Shown: one piece after another, positions 52,938 through 62,701 of the stretch
Layout: each line of letters opens with the position of its first letter
Position numbering within the stretch: the first letter of the stretch is position 1
NCBI GenBank assembly: GCA_018665815.1
Contig: JABJBP010000071.1
Span: forward strand, 1 to 64,000
DNA length: 64,000 nt
Reading direction: 5' to 3'
Source of the DNA: Rhodospirillaceae bacterium
GTDB lineage: Bacteria > Pseudomonadota > Alphaproteobacteria > Rhodospirillales > Casp-alpha2
Made by a program: the position numbers and the translations under genes
Notes under the pieces: model-generated
Told to the model about the DNA's origin: nothing
Databases searched by the model: none
Seen by the model: the letters and a program-made list of their open reading frames with translations, nothing else

Positions 52938-55550
52938 CTAGAATCGCCGGATAAGCCGGTCGATGTAGTCAAGCTCCAACGCCGGCCGATCGCGTTCGCC
53001 GGAACGGCGACGCAATTCATCAAGAATTTGGCGTGAGCGGCGCAATTCCATGCGACCGGGTATTTTGACATCACCATTTTCGACCCCGCCACCGGCACCT
53101 TGGCCGCGCTGACGCCCGAAGGGGTCCCGGCCGCGCGGCATTTGCTGGTCGTTGCGCCCCAATGACATGCCCATGGAGCCTTGCATGCGACGCGCCAATT
53201 GCTCGGCCATGCCTTCGGTCGCCTGACGCAGTTGATCCAGAGCTTCGGTTTGAAGCGGCACTGCGCCCTCACCGTCGCCCTTCTGCAATGCCTTGCCGGC
53301 ACCCTTCATGGCGCGGTCCGCCTTACCCATGGATGGCGGTATGGCGCCCAGGATTTCATCCATTTGCAGCATCATTCGGCCAAGCTCGCGGCGCAATGCC
53401 TCTTGCTCGCCAGCCATTTTCCCGTGCTCGCCCGGACGGTTCCTCTGACCCTGCTGTCTTTGGCCCTGTTGCCCTTGGCGCTGCTGATTTTGCTGCCCCT
53501 GCTGGCCTTGCTGACCCTGGCGGCGATTTTGCTGCGATTGTCGAAATGTACGATCGAGAAGTTCTTGCTGGCGGCGCGTCAAGTCACGCAGCCCTTGCAA
53601 GGCGCGGCGGCCTTTATTCATTCCACGTGGCTGCTGCGCCATGCGGGCGCCATTGCGGATCGCATCAAGCATCTGGTTGAGTTGTGAAAGCATCCGCTTC
53701 GCCGCATCAACGGCGCCCGTGCGCGACAATTCCTTGATCTGATCAAGCATTTTCTGCAGATCGCCACCTTCCATCATCCGGGTGGTCGGGTTCTGCGGCA
53801 TTTCGCTCAAACCCTGGCGGGCCAGATGTTCGGCCAGGGCGGCCATGTATTTGTCCAACGCCTGCTGCAATTCGTTCATCAGGCGGTCCAGCTCCTGGGC
53901 GTCGGCCCCGTTCTTCATCGCCTCGCTGAGGCGTTTTTGGGCGTCGCGAAGTTCCCGGTCGGCAATGGAAAACTCGCCGTCCTCAATACGCAGCGCGGTT
54001 TCCCACAAAAGCTTCTGCACCGACGCCACGGCCATCTCTGTGCCGTCATGCGCAAGCCGGGCGCGCGCAATCCTGAGCGCCAGGAAAACCACCGTATCGT
54101 CGAAAAATTGCTGCGGTTGGCGGGCAATGGTATCCAGATCCTTAGCCGCGGCGTCAATGGCGCCGGCCTCAGGCCGATTCAATTTCTTGCGTGCTGCGAC
54201 AATCGCCCGGGCGACGGGATGATTGAAAATGCGTTGCGGCAAGGCCAGGGTGATGGGGTCGCTTTCGCCGCGCTGCTTGGCGCCATCGGTGGCATAAAGG
54301 CTGAGCTTGACGATTTCCCCGGCCCAAGGGTGCGCAGATAAATCCTGGGTCGATGTTCCCTTAGCTTGAGGCGTGCCAAGACCGGGCACAGGAAGGTCAA
54401 TAAGAACATCCTTACCAGCGCCTGGCACGGCCCAGCCGTCGCTGTGGCGAATAGCCATGCCGACACCGGTCAGGCCGTAATCGTCGCGGGCCTCAAACTC
54501 GACACCCAACAGACCGCGGCCCAAGTTTTTCGCCGGTGCCAAAAATTCGGCTTCGGGAACTTTATCGGCAGCGACAAGAACCGACCACGAGGCGACCACG
54601 AGGCCGGCCACGCTCACGCTTAATTTGTTAGGCCCGGCATCAGCAGGCTGAAACATGCCTTCCACCCGCGCACCGCTTTTCGTTTCACCTTCATCAAACC
54701 GCTCAAATGTGACCACCCGCTGGCCGATACTGATCTCGGCCACGTCATCAAGCGCGCCCATTTGCGCCAGAAATGTACTGCCGACGGGTATGGTGATCGC
54801 GACCGGCTCGATGGTGGCTGGCACATCGCTCGGTGAGCCTGTGCTTTGTGATGCGGCGGCGGCCAGTGGCGGCGGTGGCGTTTTTTGGCGTTCCAGGAAG
54901 ATCGGCGCCAGGCCTGTATAGGCCGGCGGCGTTATCCAAACATCCAGACTCAACTGAGCTTGCGCGATGGCAGCGGACTGCGGCACCAAGGCACGAACCA
55001 AAAGGGCGCGGGCATCGGTGGCCCCGGCAGCGGCGGCAATAACCATAATTAACAAGACCGCAGCACGCATACCAAAAGGATCAAGCGCCGCCATGCCGGG
55101 CGACGGCAGTCGCACCCGTAGCTTTCCAATCACGGCAGCCATGCGCCGCAAGTGCAATTCCCAAAGCACCCGGCCGCCGGCATCAATCTGGCCGCTCAGC
55201 GGCTGATCGACGAGCGCTGTAAGCGGCCGGTGTTGAAGATTACTGTCACGTTCTAGGCGGTCGCGGGTTGCTCGCTCATCGGTGTGGTAATCACCGATCA
55301 AAAGGCCGCGCAAGGTGTAACCCAACATGCCGGCGAAGATCGCCAAGACCGATACATGGACCGCAAAAGGCAAGCCCGGCAGCACATCCAGCAAAGCCAC
55401 CGCAAAAAACAGCCCCACCGTTGCCAGCGCCGGCAACAGGCGCGGCCAAACGCGTTCCCATATGCTTGCCAGGGCGGCGGCTCGCATCAACAACCGGACG
55501 CGCCGGCTGGCCAGCGGATTTGTGTTGTTTTCTGCCGGACCGGGCGCCAT
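52938..55550 (-). CDS. TIGR02302/DUF4175 family large membrane protein
   Basis: An 870-residue protein with two or three N-terminal membrane helices (about 35-90), a further helix near 160-180, a long beta-rich periplasmic part and a helical C-terminus with a Gln/Arg-rich low-complexity stretch (about 670-710, repeated GQQ) followed by QEALRRELGRMMLQMDEIL. The order matches the alphaproteobacterial TIGR02302 family, whose function is unknown. The ATG shares a base with the lysA stop (TAATG). Confidence 0.9.
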   Translation of the reverse strand: MAPGPAENNTNPLASRRVRLLMRAAALASIWERVWPRLLPALATVGLFFAVALLDVLPGLPFAVHVSVLAIFAGMLGYTLRGLLIGDYHTDERATRDRLERDSNLQHRPLTALVDQPLSGQIDAGGRVLWELHLRRMAAVIGKLRVRLPSPGMAALDPFGMRAAVLLIMVIAAAAGATDARALLVRALVPQSAAIAQAQLSLDVWITPPAYTGLAPIFLERQKTPPPPLAAAASQSTGSPSDVPATIEPVAITIPVGSTFLAQMGALDDVAEISIGQRVVTFERFDEGETKSGARVEGMFQPADAGPNKLSVSVAGLVVASWSVLVAADKVPEAEFLAPAKNLGRGLLGVEFEARDDYGLTGVGMAIRHSDGWAVPGAGKDVLIDLPVPGLGTPQAKGTSTQDLSAHPWAGEIVKLSLYATDGAKQRGESDPITLALPQRIFNHPVARAIVAARKKLNRPEAGAIDAAAKDLDTIARQPQQFFDDTVVFLALRIARARLAHDGTEMAVASVQKLLWETALRIEDGEFSIADRELRDAQKRLSEAMKNGADAQELDRLMNELQQALDKYMAALAEHLARQGLSEMPQNPTTRMMEGGDLQKMLDQIKELSRTGAVDAAKRMLSQLNQMLDAIRNGARMAQQPRGMNKGRRALQGLRDLTRRQQELLDRTFRQSQQNRRQGQQGQQGQQNQQRQGQQGQRQQGQRNRPGEHGKMAGEQEALRRELGRMMLQMDEILGAIPPSMGKADRAMKGAGKALQKGDGEGAVPLQTEALDQLRQATEGMAEQLARRMQGSMGMSLGRNDQQMPRGRDPFGRQRGQGAGGGVENGDVKIPGRMELRRSRQILDELRRRSGERDRPALELDYIDRLIRRF

Positions 55551-56845
55551 TAACCGGTGCCGCCAGCCCTGAGGGGCGGGTCCGAACTCAACCAGTCAGG
55601 TATGGTTTCCAAATCAATCATATCATCCACCGTAAAGCGCCGCCTGATCACTTCAAACGTATTGCCGTTGACCAGCACCTCGGGCGCCAACGGCCGGGTA
55701 TTATATGTCGAAGCCATCACCGCCGCATAGGCCCCAGCGGTTCGAACCGCTAGCAAATCATCGGCATCAACCGGTGCCATCATCCGATCCTTGGCAATAT
55801 AGTCACCCGATTCACAGATCGGACCAACGATATCCATATTAATATCGGCATGGCCCTTAGGCGCTTCAATAACGGGCACAATTTCGTGATAGGCATTGTA
55901 GAGCGTCGGCCGGATCAGATCGTTCATGGCCGCATCGACAATACAGAAATTCTTCGCCAAACCTTCTTTGACAAAAAGCACGCGGCTGACCAAAACGCCG
56001 GCGTTGCCGGCGATGACCCGGCCTGGCTCAAAAGTCACCGGACAATTCAAATGAGAGACGGTCTCGGTCACCATAGCGCCATATTCCGCCGGTGACGGGA
56101 CCTCTTCATCGTCATAGCGAATACCCAACCCGCCGCCAAGATCCACATGGCGGATATCGTGACCGTCCTGGCGCAACCCCTCAACAAAAGCCGCAGTCCG
56201 CACGTAGGCTTCGCGGTAAGGGGCCAAATCCGTCAGCTGCGAGCCGATATGCACCGCCACGCCACAGACCTCCAGTCCCGGCATGGTCGCCGCGCGGGCA
56301 TAGACATCACGGGCCACGGCCAAGTCGATACCGAATTTGTTCTCACTTTTACCGGTGGTGATTTTTTCGTGAGTCTTGGCATCGACATCGGGATTGATGC
56401 GAATTGAAATTTCCGCGGCGATCCCCAACGATGCGGCCACTTCAGACAAAATTTCAAGTTCCGGCTCGGATTCCACGTTGATCCGTGTCACCCCGGCTTT
56501 CAAGGCTTCGGCCAATTCTTCGCGGGTCTTGCCGACGCCGGAAAAGACAATCCGGTTGGGCGTCACGCCAGCGATCAAGGCGCGTTTCATTTCACCACCG
56601 GAAACCACGTCGGCACCGGCACCAAGCCGGGCCAGGGTGGCAATTACCGCAACATTTGAGTTCGCCTTAACGGCATAGCAGATGCTTGCATCAAGCCCGG
56701 AAACGGCATCGGCGAACACCTGGTAATGACGCTCAAGGGTTGCCGTCGAATAACAGAAAAACGGTGTACCGATCTCCGCCGCCAGCCGGCTGAGCGCCAC
56801 GTCCTCGGCATACAGTTCGCCGTTGCGGTATTGAAAATGATCCAT
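55550..56845 (-). CDS. lysA: Diaminopimelate decarboxylase
   Basis: Decarboxylates meso-diaminopimelate to L-lysine. The 431-residue PLP barrel enzyme has Lys60 in CYAVKANS, HVDLGGGLGI, EPGRVIAGNAG and the substrate-binding GPICESGDYIAKDR with the catalytic Cys. The start at 56845 follows GGGGAAC; longer in-frame starts are not family-like. It sits in the argH-lptM-lysA order common in proteobacteria. Confidence 0.96.
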   Translation of the reverse strand: MDHFQYRNGELYAEDVALSRLAAEIGTPFFCYSTATLERHYQVFADAVSGLDASICYAVKANSNVAVIATLARLGAGADVVSGGEMKRALIAGVTPNRIVFSGVGKTREELAEALKAGVTRINVESEPELEILSEVAASLGIAAEISIRINPDVDAKTHEKITTGKSENKFGIDLAVARDVYARAATMPGLEVCGVAVHIGSQLTDLAPYREAYVRTAAFVEGLRQDGHDIRHVDLGGGLGIRYDDEEVPSPAEYGAMVTETVSHLNCPVTFEPGRVIAGNAGVLVSRVLFVKEGLAKNFCIVDAAMNDLIRPTLYNAYHEIVPVIEAPKGHADINMDIVGPICESGDYIAKDRMMAPVDADDLLAVRTAGAYAAVMASTYNTRPLAPEVLVNGNTFEVIRRRFTVDDMIDLETIPDWLSSDPPLRAGGTG

Positions 56846-56861
56846 AGCGCCGTTCCCCGCG

Positions 56862-57116
56862 TTACCGGTTGGGCGCCCGATTGGGGTATTGGTAAATCGC
56901 GCCGGGTTGATTGATCCCGCCAATGGTGCGCCCGTCGTCATCCTTACCTGTATAGGGCTTCAATTCGGGCAGTGCCCGCGGGTATTCGCTCGGGTATTCG
57001 GCATCATCGGGATGCTTTGGCGCGGACTTCTTGCCGCACGCCGCCAGCACCAAGCCCGCCACCAACAACGGACCGGCAAACATCACCCAACCAACAATGT
57101 CTCTGCGTTGTCGCAT
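56862..57116 (-). CDS. lptM: Small LptM-type lipoprotein
   Basis: An 84-residue lipoprotein: a signal segment (VMFAGPLLVAGLVLAAC) with the lipobox LAAC near residue 26, followed by GKKSAP and a Pro/Tyr-rich mature part. The place between argH and lysA and the CGxKxxP start of the mature protein match LptM (YifL), which helps LptD fold in the outer membrane. An upstream ATG at 57134 would add six residues. Confidence 0.75.
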   Translation of the reverse strand: MRQRRDIVGWVMFAGPLLVAGLVLAACGKKSAPKHPDDAEYPSEYPRALPELKPYTGKDDDGRTIGGINQPGAIYQYPNRAPNR

Positions 57117-57183
57117 ATTGCTCTCGTTAATCATCTACGCCGCATGTCGGATCATCGTCACGCGACAGCATAACCCGTATCGC

Positions 57184-58596
57184 TCAGTCCAGGAACCTTT
57201 TGCGTGCCGCCGCCACGGCCGCGCGGACATTTCCCGGTGCCGTCCCGCCAAAACTGGTCCGGCTATTGACGGAGTTCTCAGCCCCCAGCACCTCAAAAAT
57301 GTCTGCCGTAATGCCCGCTTCGACGCCTTGCATGTCGCTCAGTGCCAGGCCTTCCAGTCCACAACCTTTGTCTTCAGCCAGTTTCACAATCGCGCCGGTG
57401 ACATGATGGGCCTGACGGAACGGCATGCCCAGCACCCGGACCAGCCAATCGGCCAAATCTGTCGCCGTCGAAAACCCTGTGCCCGCGTCAGCCGCCATGC
57501 GGTCTGTATTAAACTTCGTGTCACCCAGCATCCCGGTCATCGCCGCCAAACACAGCTGTAGGGTTTCAGTGGCCTCGAAAACCGGCTCTTTGTCTTCTTG
57601 CATGTCCTTGCCGTAGGTCATCGGCATGCCCTTCATGACAATCATCAAGCCGTGCAATGCGCCGATCACCCGGCCCGCCTTGCCGCGCACCAATTCAGCG
57701 GCATCGGGGTTACGTTTTTGCGGCATGATCGATGAGCCCGTCGAAAACGCATCTCCCAACCGGGCGTAGCTAAATTGTGCCGAACACCAAATCACGTATT
57801 CCTCGGCCAGGCGCGACAGATGCACCGACAAAATCGACGCAAAGGCTAAAAACTCCATAGCGAAATCGCGGTCTGAGACGGCGTCCATGGAATTGCGCGC
57901 CGGGCCATCAAATTCCAGGGCCGCGGCGGTGGCGTCGCGGTCGATGGGGAACGAGGTGCCGGCCAATGCGGCCGCGCCCAAAGGGCTCTCGTTCAGCCGC
58001 GCCCGGCAATCGGCGGCCCGGCCCCTGTCCCGGCCGACCATTTCCACATAAGCCATCAAATGGTGGCCCAAGGTAACCGGCTGCGCCGTCTGCAAATGGG
58101 TCATGCCAGGCATCACCGACGCCGCATGGGCTTCAGCTTGATCCAACAGGGCGGATTGCAAGGCCTGCATATCGCCGTCCATCGCATCCAAGGCGGCGCG
58201 GGCCCAAAGCTTAAAATCGACGGCGACCTGATCATTGCGCGACCGCGCTGTATGTAGACGCCCAGCCGCGTCACCGATCAATTCCGTCAGACGCGCCTCA
58301 ACATTCATATGAATGTCTTCCAGCGCGCGGCTGAATTCAAAGCTGCTGGCCTCAATTTCCGATCTGATGGTGTCGAGACCGGCGATTATCGCATCGGCAT
58401 CATCCGTCGAAATGATCTTTTGGTTCGCTAGCATTCGGGCATGCGCCTGGGACGCGGCAATGTCTTGCGCGTACATCCGTTGGTCAAAGTCGATGGAGGC
58501 GTTAATCGCCTCCATGACCGCATCCGGCCCGGCCTCGAACCGACCACCCCAGATGGTGCTGGCGTCGGCTGGTGATTTTGATTTATCGTCCGCCAT
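57184..58596 (-). CDS. argH: Argininosuccinate lyase
   Basis: Splits argininosuccinate into arginine and fumarate. The 470-residue product has [10 protein letters not shown] at the N-terminus, [21 protein letters not shown] with the catalytic His, and the fumarase-superfamily signature [12 protein letters not shown] with the active-site Ser loop. The ATG at 58596 is the family start; an upstream ATG adds 14 unlikely residues. Confidence 0.96.
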   Translation of the reverse strand: MADDKSKSPADASTIWGGRFEAGPDAVMEAINASIDFDQRMYAQDIAASQAHARMLANQKIISTDDADAIIAGLDTIRSEIEASSFEFSRALEDIHMNVEARLTELIGDAAGRLHTARSRNDQVAVDFKLWARAALDAMDGDMQALQSALLDQAEAHAASVMPGMTHLQTAQPVTLGHHLMAYVEMVGRDRGRAADCRARLNESPLGAAALAGTSFPIDRDATAAALEFDGPARNSMDAVSDRDFAMEFLAFASILSVHLSRLAEEYVIWCSAQFSYARLGDAFSTGSSIMPQKRNPDAAELVRGKAGRVIGALHGLMIVMKGMPMTYGKDMQEDKEPVFEATETLQLCLAAMTGMLGDTKFNTDRMAADAGTGFSTATDLADWLVRVLGMPFRQAHHVTGAIVKLAEDKGCGLEGLALSDMQGVEAGITADIFEVLGAENSVNSRTSFGGTAPGNVRAAVAAARKRFLD

Positions 58597-58659
58597 CAGG
58601 CGTATCCTTAATTTCGTCTTCCGTCGTTCATTGTCCAATAACTCAGAGTGCCATCGTAT

Positions 58660-59250
58660 ATGTCCGAAGGACGTCTAAGTACAAGAAAAATTGCGGTTTT
58701 TGTGGTTTTCATTGGTGTCGGTCTGGCTGCGCTAGCCGCCACTTTCGGCCTTGGCACGGCGAATTCCAGCGCCGCTTGTACGCTCAAGGACGGCACTCAT
58801 TTTCCATTCCAGGCCGCCGACGATCACACCGCCGCGCCCGATACCGCGTTTAAGGACGCGAACGGCAAAGACCGCCGGCTAACCGACTACAAAGGCCAGG
58901 GCGTGGTCTTGAACTTCTGGGCGACCTGGTGCGCGCCGTGCGTGCGCGAAATGCCGCAACTCGATCGCCTGCGCGCGCTCTTGAAGGGCACCGGCATCGA
59001 TGTATTGGCGGTATCGGAGGACCGCAAGGGCGTCCCGGTGGCAAAGAAGTTTTTTGAGACCAACAAACTCCACGACTTGGAAGTCCTGGTCGATCCCGGC
59101 GGCAAACTGCTCAGATCCTTGAAAGTCCGCGGCCTGCCGACCACCGTGCTGTTCGGCGAGGACGGCCTGGAACGCGGCCGCGTCACCGGCATCGCCGAAT
59201 GGGACAGCAACGAAGTGGTCGCGTTTATCCGAAAATGTCTCGGCGCTTAA
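58660..59250 (+). CDS. TlpA/ResA-type thiol-disulfide oxidoreductase
   Basis: A 196-residue thioredoxin-fold protein anchored by an N-terminal helix ([22 protein letters not shown]). The active site is WATWCAPC (about 88-95), with the cis-Pro in RGLPTTVLF. It should reduce periplasmic disulfides, for instance during cytochrome c maturation. It diverges from argH, as TlpA genes often do in alphaproteobacteria, and its stop overlaps the convergent channel gene by four bases. Confidence 0.92.
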   Translation: MSEGRLSTRKIAVFVVFIGVGLAALAATFGLGTANSSAACTLKDGTHFPFQAADDHTAAPDTAFKDANGKDRRLTDYKGQGVVLNFWATWCAPCVREMPQLDRLRALLKGTGIDVLAVSEDRKGVPVAKKFFETNKLHDLEVLVDPGGKLLRSLKVRGLPTTVLFGEDGLERGRVTGIAEWDSNEVVAFIRKCLGA

Positions 59251-60050
59251 GCGCCACCCCGTGCGCGTAACATCCGGCGCAACTCCGACAATTCTTTCTC
59301 GACGTCCTCAATCTTGCCTTCAATGGCCTGCGCATCGGCGTGAACCTCTTCGATAACATCGTCGTGTTGACCGTGCATGGCGTCGACGATGACACCGATG
59401 AAGAGATTAATAATGGCGAAGCTTGTCACCAAAATGAACGGCACGAAGAACGCCCAAGCATAGGGAAATATTTCCATTACCGGGCGAACAATGCCCATGG
59501 ACCAGCTTTCCAGGGTCATGATCTGAAAAAGCGAATACATGGACCGCCCAATGTGGCCGAACCATTGCGGGAAATCAGCACCGAACAGATTGGTCGCGAG
59601 CACGGCACTGACATAAAAGATCAAGGTGATTAGGGCGACAATGGACAACATGCCTGGAATTGCCGTGACCAGCGCCTGGACCACCCGGCACATTTGCGGG
59701 ACCATGGAAATCAATCGGAGCACTCGCAAGATCCTGAGTGCCCGGAGGATGTACAGCGGCCCGGCAGCGGGCACTAGAGCGATGCTGACAACGATGAAGT
59801 CGAAGACGTTCCAGCCGTCACGGAAAAATCGCGCGCCCTGGGCGAAAAGTTTGGCAGCAATCTCGGCAATGAAAATGCTCAAGATGATCTTGTCAAAAAT
59901 CGCCAGCGGCGCGCCGAAGTTCTCGCGCACGCCCGCGTCCGTCTCCAAGCCCAGCGTAATCGCATTGATAACGATCAATATGGTGATCAGATTTTGAATT
60001 TTAGGCGCGCTGACGAAGGCGCCGACGTGTTCTCGCAAGCTCATGGTCAT
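59247..60050 (-). CDS. NaChBac-type voltage-gated sodium channel
   Basis: A 267-residue six-helix channel subunit. The voltage sensor S4 has Arg at 103, 106, 109 and 112 (ILRALRILRVLR), every third residue. The pore carries the selectivity filter TLESWSM (179-185), as in NavAb-type sodium channels, and S6 ends NLFIGVIVDAM. A C-terminal coiled coil (about 232-262) should tetramerise it. The start overlaps the glycosyltransferase stop as ATGA. It would conduct sodium into the cell on depolarisation. Confidence 0.93.
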   Translation of the reverse strand: MTMSLREHVGAFVSAPKIQNLITILIVINAITLGLETDAGVRENFGAPLAIFDKIILSIFIAEIAAKLFAQGARFFRDGWNVFDFIVVSIALVPAAGPLYILRALRILRVLRLISMVPQMCRVVQALVTAIPGMLSIVALITLIFYVSAVLATNLFGADFPQWFGHIGRSMYSLFQIMTLESWSMGIVRPVMEIFPYAWAFFVPFILVTSFAIINLFIGVIVDAMHGQHDDVIEEVHADAQAIEGKIEDVEKELSELRRMLRARGGA

Positions 60051-60652
60051 GTGTCCTGTCTGCCCATAGCGGCGTAAGTAGGGCCGTCATCGACATCCGT
60101 CAAGATACCCAATGTGTGGGCCCGCCAGCCCGTCGGCAGGTTGGCCCGGGTATCGGCCAGCGCATCGGCGCTCGACCAACGTACATTCTGGAAAATATCG
60201 GCCATGCGCGGCGTGCGTCTTTGGCCTACCAGCCAATAGCCACCATCGGCGGCCGGGCCGAATACCGCGTCATGGCGCCCCATGGCTTTAAAGGCCTGCC
60301 AGATATGGCACGGGCGAATGCCCGGAATATCGGCCCCGATAATAACCACCGGCCCCGTCGGCATGACCGCCATCACCCGCGCCATGCGCCGACCGAGATC
60401 ACCATCACCCTGGGTGATCCGCCGTGAGCGCACCGGCCACAATTGATCGTCAGTGACGGTTGCGTCAGGATTGACCGCCAGCCAGAGCGTCCAACGCGGG
60501 TCGCGGGCCAGCGGGCGAACAACGCGCGCCAATGTCCGGCGGTAAAAATTCCATGCCGCGAGTGTACCAATATCGGCCGCCAGGCGCGTTTTTACCCGCC
60601 CCATTCGCGGCGCCTTGGCCATCACCACAAGATGCCGCTGGGCGGGCGTCAT
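60047..60652 (-). CDS. TIGR04282/DUF2064-type glycosyltransferase
   Basis: A 201-residue nucleotidyl/glycosyl-transferase-like protein: VVMAKAPRMGRVKTRLA at the N-terminus, VVIIGADIPGI (metal-binding Asp) and PAADGGYWLVG are the family landmarks. The label arsenosugar biosynthesis comes from its usual database name, but no arsenic gene is present here. It overlaps its partner at 60649 by ATGA and the sodium channel by ATGA. Confidence 0.85.
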   Translation of the reverse strand: MTPAQRHLVVMAKAPRMGRVKTRLAADIGTLAAWNFYRRTLARVVRPLARDPRWTLWLAVNPDATVTDDQLWPVRSRRITQGDGDLGRRMARVMAVMPTGPVVIIGADIPGIRPCHIWQAFKAMGRHDAVFGPAADGGYWLVGQRRTPRMADIFQNVRWSSADALADTRANLPTGWRAHTLGILTDVDDGPTYAAMGRQDT

Positions 60653-61332
60653 AACCGGCCCGAACGGTAAAAGTCCGCGAGATACCCCGGCGGAAAGCCC
60701 AGGTAATAAAGTGCCAAGCAAATCAGGTTGCGGGCCGGACGGGTGAGGTATCCCTCATGGCGGTAGCGCTCCGCCGATGTCACGGCGATGGCGGCGAGTT
60801 CAATGAGCCGGTGGCGGGGAATTTTGCGAACCAAGTCGACATCTTCCATCAGCGCGATGGGCCGAAACCCACCCAGGCGTTCGTAATAACTGGCACTGAT
60901 CAGCAAGCCCTGATCCCCATAGGGCAGATTAAGAAGTCGGCAACGCCAATCGACAATCATCTCGAGGCGCCTGGCGGCGGCGGCGCTATCGTCCAAGGCA
61001 TAACGAAAATACCCAGCCCGGAATTTGTTATCGTGATCAGCCATGAACCGCTTCGCGACTGTTGCCCAGCCTGGCCCCGGCTGCGTATCGGCGTGCAGGA
61101 ACAACAGCCAACTGCCATTCGAAATATTGGCACCGGCGGCCAGTTGCTGGCCGCGACCCGGCGGGCCGACAATGGTCCGAGCGCTCGCTTCGGCGGCAAT
61201 GTCGATCGTCGCGTCGGCAGATCCCCCATCGGCAACAATAATCTCGGCGGCGATGTCGGCGGCTTTCAAATCTTCAAGCCGCGCGCCGATGCGACGCGCT
61301 TCGTTGAGAGTTGGGATAATGACGCTCAGCAC
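60649..61332 (-). CDS. TIGR04283-type family 2 glycosyltransferase
   Basis: A GT2-fold protein of about 227 residues: VLSVIIPTLNEARRI, EIIVADGGSADATIDIA, PPGRGQQLAAGA and LFLHADTQPG with the DxD-like site, then GDQGLLIS and LMEDVDLVRK. The start is set at GTG 61332, where family proteins usually begin; the frame is open to an ATG at 61428, which would overlap the TauD gene by 74 bases. Together with the TIGR04282 gene it forms a commonly seen pair whose product is not known. Confidence 0.8.
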   Translation of the reverse strand: MLSVIIPTLNEARRIGARLEDLKAADIAAEIIVADGGSADATIDIAAEASARTIVGPPGRGQQLAAGANISNGSWLLFLHADTQPGPGWATVAKRFMADHDNKFRAGYFRYALDDSAAAARRLEMIVDWRCRLLNLPYGDQGLLISASYYERLGGFRPIALMEDVDLVRKIPRHRLIELAAIAVTSAERYRHEGYLTRPARNLICLALYYLGFPPGYLADFYRSGRL

Positions 61333-61354
61333 CGGTTCACTCGCATCTTCATCA

Positions 61355-62209
61355 TCAGTACGGTCTATCGCCGGCGATCTGAACTCGGCGCATGACGCGG
61401 CGCGCGTCCGAAACATCGTCGACGGCAATATGCTTGGAACATCGGTTGTCCCAGAACGCCACCGAGCCGGGCCGCCAGCGGAACCGGCAGGTGAATTCTG
61501 GCCGGTGGCCCCAATCCATCAAATAATCCAACAACGGTTGGCTCTCGGCCTCCGTCATTCCTTCAATGCCCACCGAATAGGAATGGTTGACGTAAAGGCA
61601 TTTGCGCTTGGTTTCAGGATGGGTACGGATGACCGGATGATAACTTATGGTCTCGGTCCAGTCTGGGCCTGTGCGGGCCTTGGTGGCGCGACTGGCGCTG
61701 CGCTCGGCGGCGCCCGGTCCGGCGACCAGCCGGTCGGACTGCACGGCTTTGAGCGGCGCCAGCATCCGCTTCATGCCGTCCGACAGGGCGTCATAAGCCA
61801 GATATTGATTGGCAAACATTGTATCGCCACCGAACTCCGGCACGTCCAGGGCTAGCAGGATGGCGCCTAAGGGCGGCTCGGCCATCATCGCCGTATCGGA
61901 ATGCCAGTCCTCGCCGACAATGCGGGTATCGCCGGGTTCACGAACGATGGTGACAACACCCGGATCATCGGAAAAGAAGAACGGATGAACGAATATGTCG
62001 CCGAATTTGAGCGCCAGACGCTTGTGCGCCGCGGTGTCGAAATCCTGATCCCGGAAAAAGATCACGCAATGATCCAGCAATGCCTGGCGAATGGTGGCCA
62101 CGTCGATGTCATTAATATCTGCACCCAAATCGACACCACCAATCTCAGCGCCCAGCGCACCGGCAATGGGGGTCACAGAAATTTCGTCAACGCGGACGCT
62201 TGGCGTCAT
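61355..62209 (-). CDS. TauD/TfdA family alpha-ketoglutarate-dependent dioxygenase
   Basis: A 284-residue non-haem iron enzyme. The facial triad is visible as His-x-Asp in WHSDTAMM (about 103-106) and the distal His in SKHIAVDD, with the 2-oxoglutarate Arg in ARRVMRRVQ. TauD-type enzymes hydroxylate taurine, 2,4-D-like or other carboxylates and sulfonates. AAGGAG precedes two tandem ATGs; the second (62209) has better spacing. It opens the operon leading to the glycosyltransferases and the channel. Confidence 0.9.
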   Translation of the reverse strand: MTPSVRVDEISVTPIAGALGAEIGGVDLGADINDIDVATIRQALLDHCVIFFRDQDFDTAAHKRLALKFGDIFVHPFFFSDDPGVVTIVREPGDTRIVGEDWHSDTAMMAEPPLGAILLALDVPEFGGDTMFANQYLAYDALSDGMKRMLAPLKAVQSDRLVAGPGAAERSASRATKARTGPDWTETISYHPVIRTHPETKRKCLYVNHSYSVGIEGMTEAESQPLLDYLMDWGHRPEFTCRFRWRPGSVAFWDNRCSKHIAVDDVSDARRVMRRVQIAGDRPY

Positions 62210-62314
62210 CATGCCTCCTTACTCTGGCGACATTTCTAAACCATGTCGCGCCCGCCTTTCAACGTCACAAGACATTGCCAGCCGATGCTAGTAAATGGGA
62301 TTTCTCATAAAAGT

Positions 62315-62352
62315 ACGCCCCGGCGCTTCTTGCGAAGCAGGGTCCGGGGCGT
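62315..62352 (-). terminator. Rho-independent terminator of the 46-residue ORF
   Basis: A nine-base stem ACGCCCCGG/CCGGGGCGT encloses a second hairpin (GCTTC/GAAGC with a TTGC loop). On the minus strand it is followed by ACTTTTAT. It lies 63 bases past the small ORF's stop and about 100 bases before the TauD start, separating the two units. Confidence 0.7.
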
Positions 62353-62414
62353 CCAGGGATGGTTCGTGACCGGCGCGGGCGCCGGGAATTCGCAAGTGTT
62401 CGAAGGCCTAAATG

Positions 62415-62555
62415 TTAGGCGCGGGAGCCGAAGAGCCGTTCGATGGCGGTGTAGGCTTTGTAGGCCGCTTCGGAGACCATCATCTCCCAGGTCAAGCCGG
62501 CGCCGCGGGCGTCGAGGGAAGCATTGTGTCCGGTGATTTGCGTGTAGGGGTTCAT
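62415..62555 (-). CDS. 46-residue small protein, family unknown
   Basis: A short minus-strand gene with an excellent ribosome-binding site (GAGGAG seven bases before the ATG at 62555) and a TAA stop at 62415. The product starts MNPYTQITGHN and then has an amphipathic helix (SEAAYKAYTAIERLFGS). It has no signal peptide or Cys. A private terminator at 62315-62352 and an AT-rich divergent promoter region shared with the LysR gene argue that it is a real, independently transcribed gene. I do not recognise the family. Confidence 0.7.
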   Translation of the reverse strand: MNPYTQITGHNASLDARGAGLTWEMMVSEAAYKAYTAIERLFGSRA

Positions 62556-62701
62556 GGTCGTCTCCTCTTTCAAAATGTGTTTTCGTCGGTTGTTGCGTTG
62601 GCCCCTTTAAACAACAATCCACTGCGCTTCACAAACGAGTTTTTATGTTTTATACTTAAGATAATCTAATTCATTTGATAATTACATAACATGTTGTTTT
62701 T

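Noticed and set aside
60047-61332. Arsenosugar biosynthesis locus
   Set aside because: Only the two generic glycosyltransferase families with that database label are present; no arsenic methyltransferase, radical SAM arsenosugar enzyme or ars gene is in the window.
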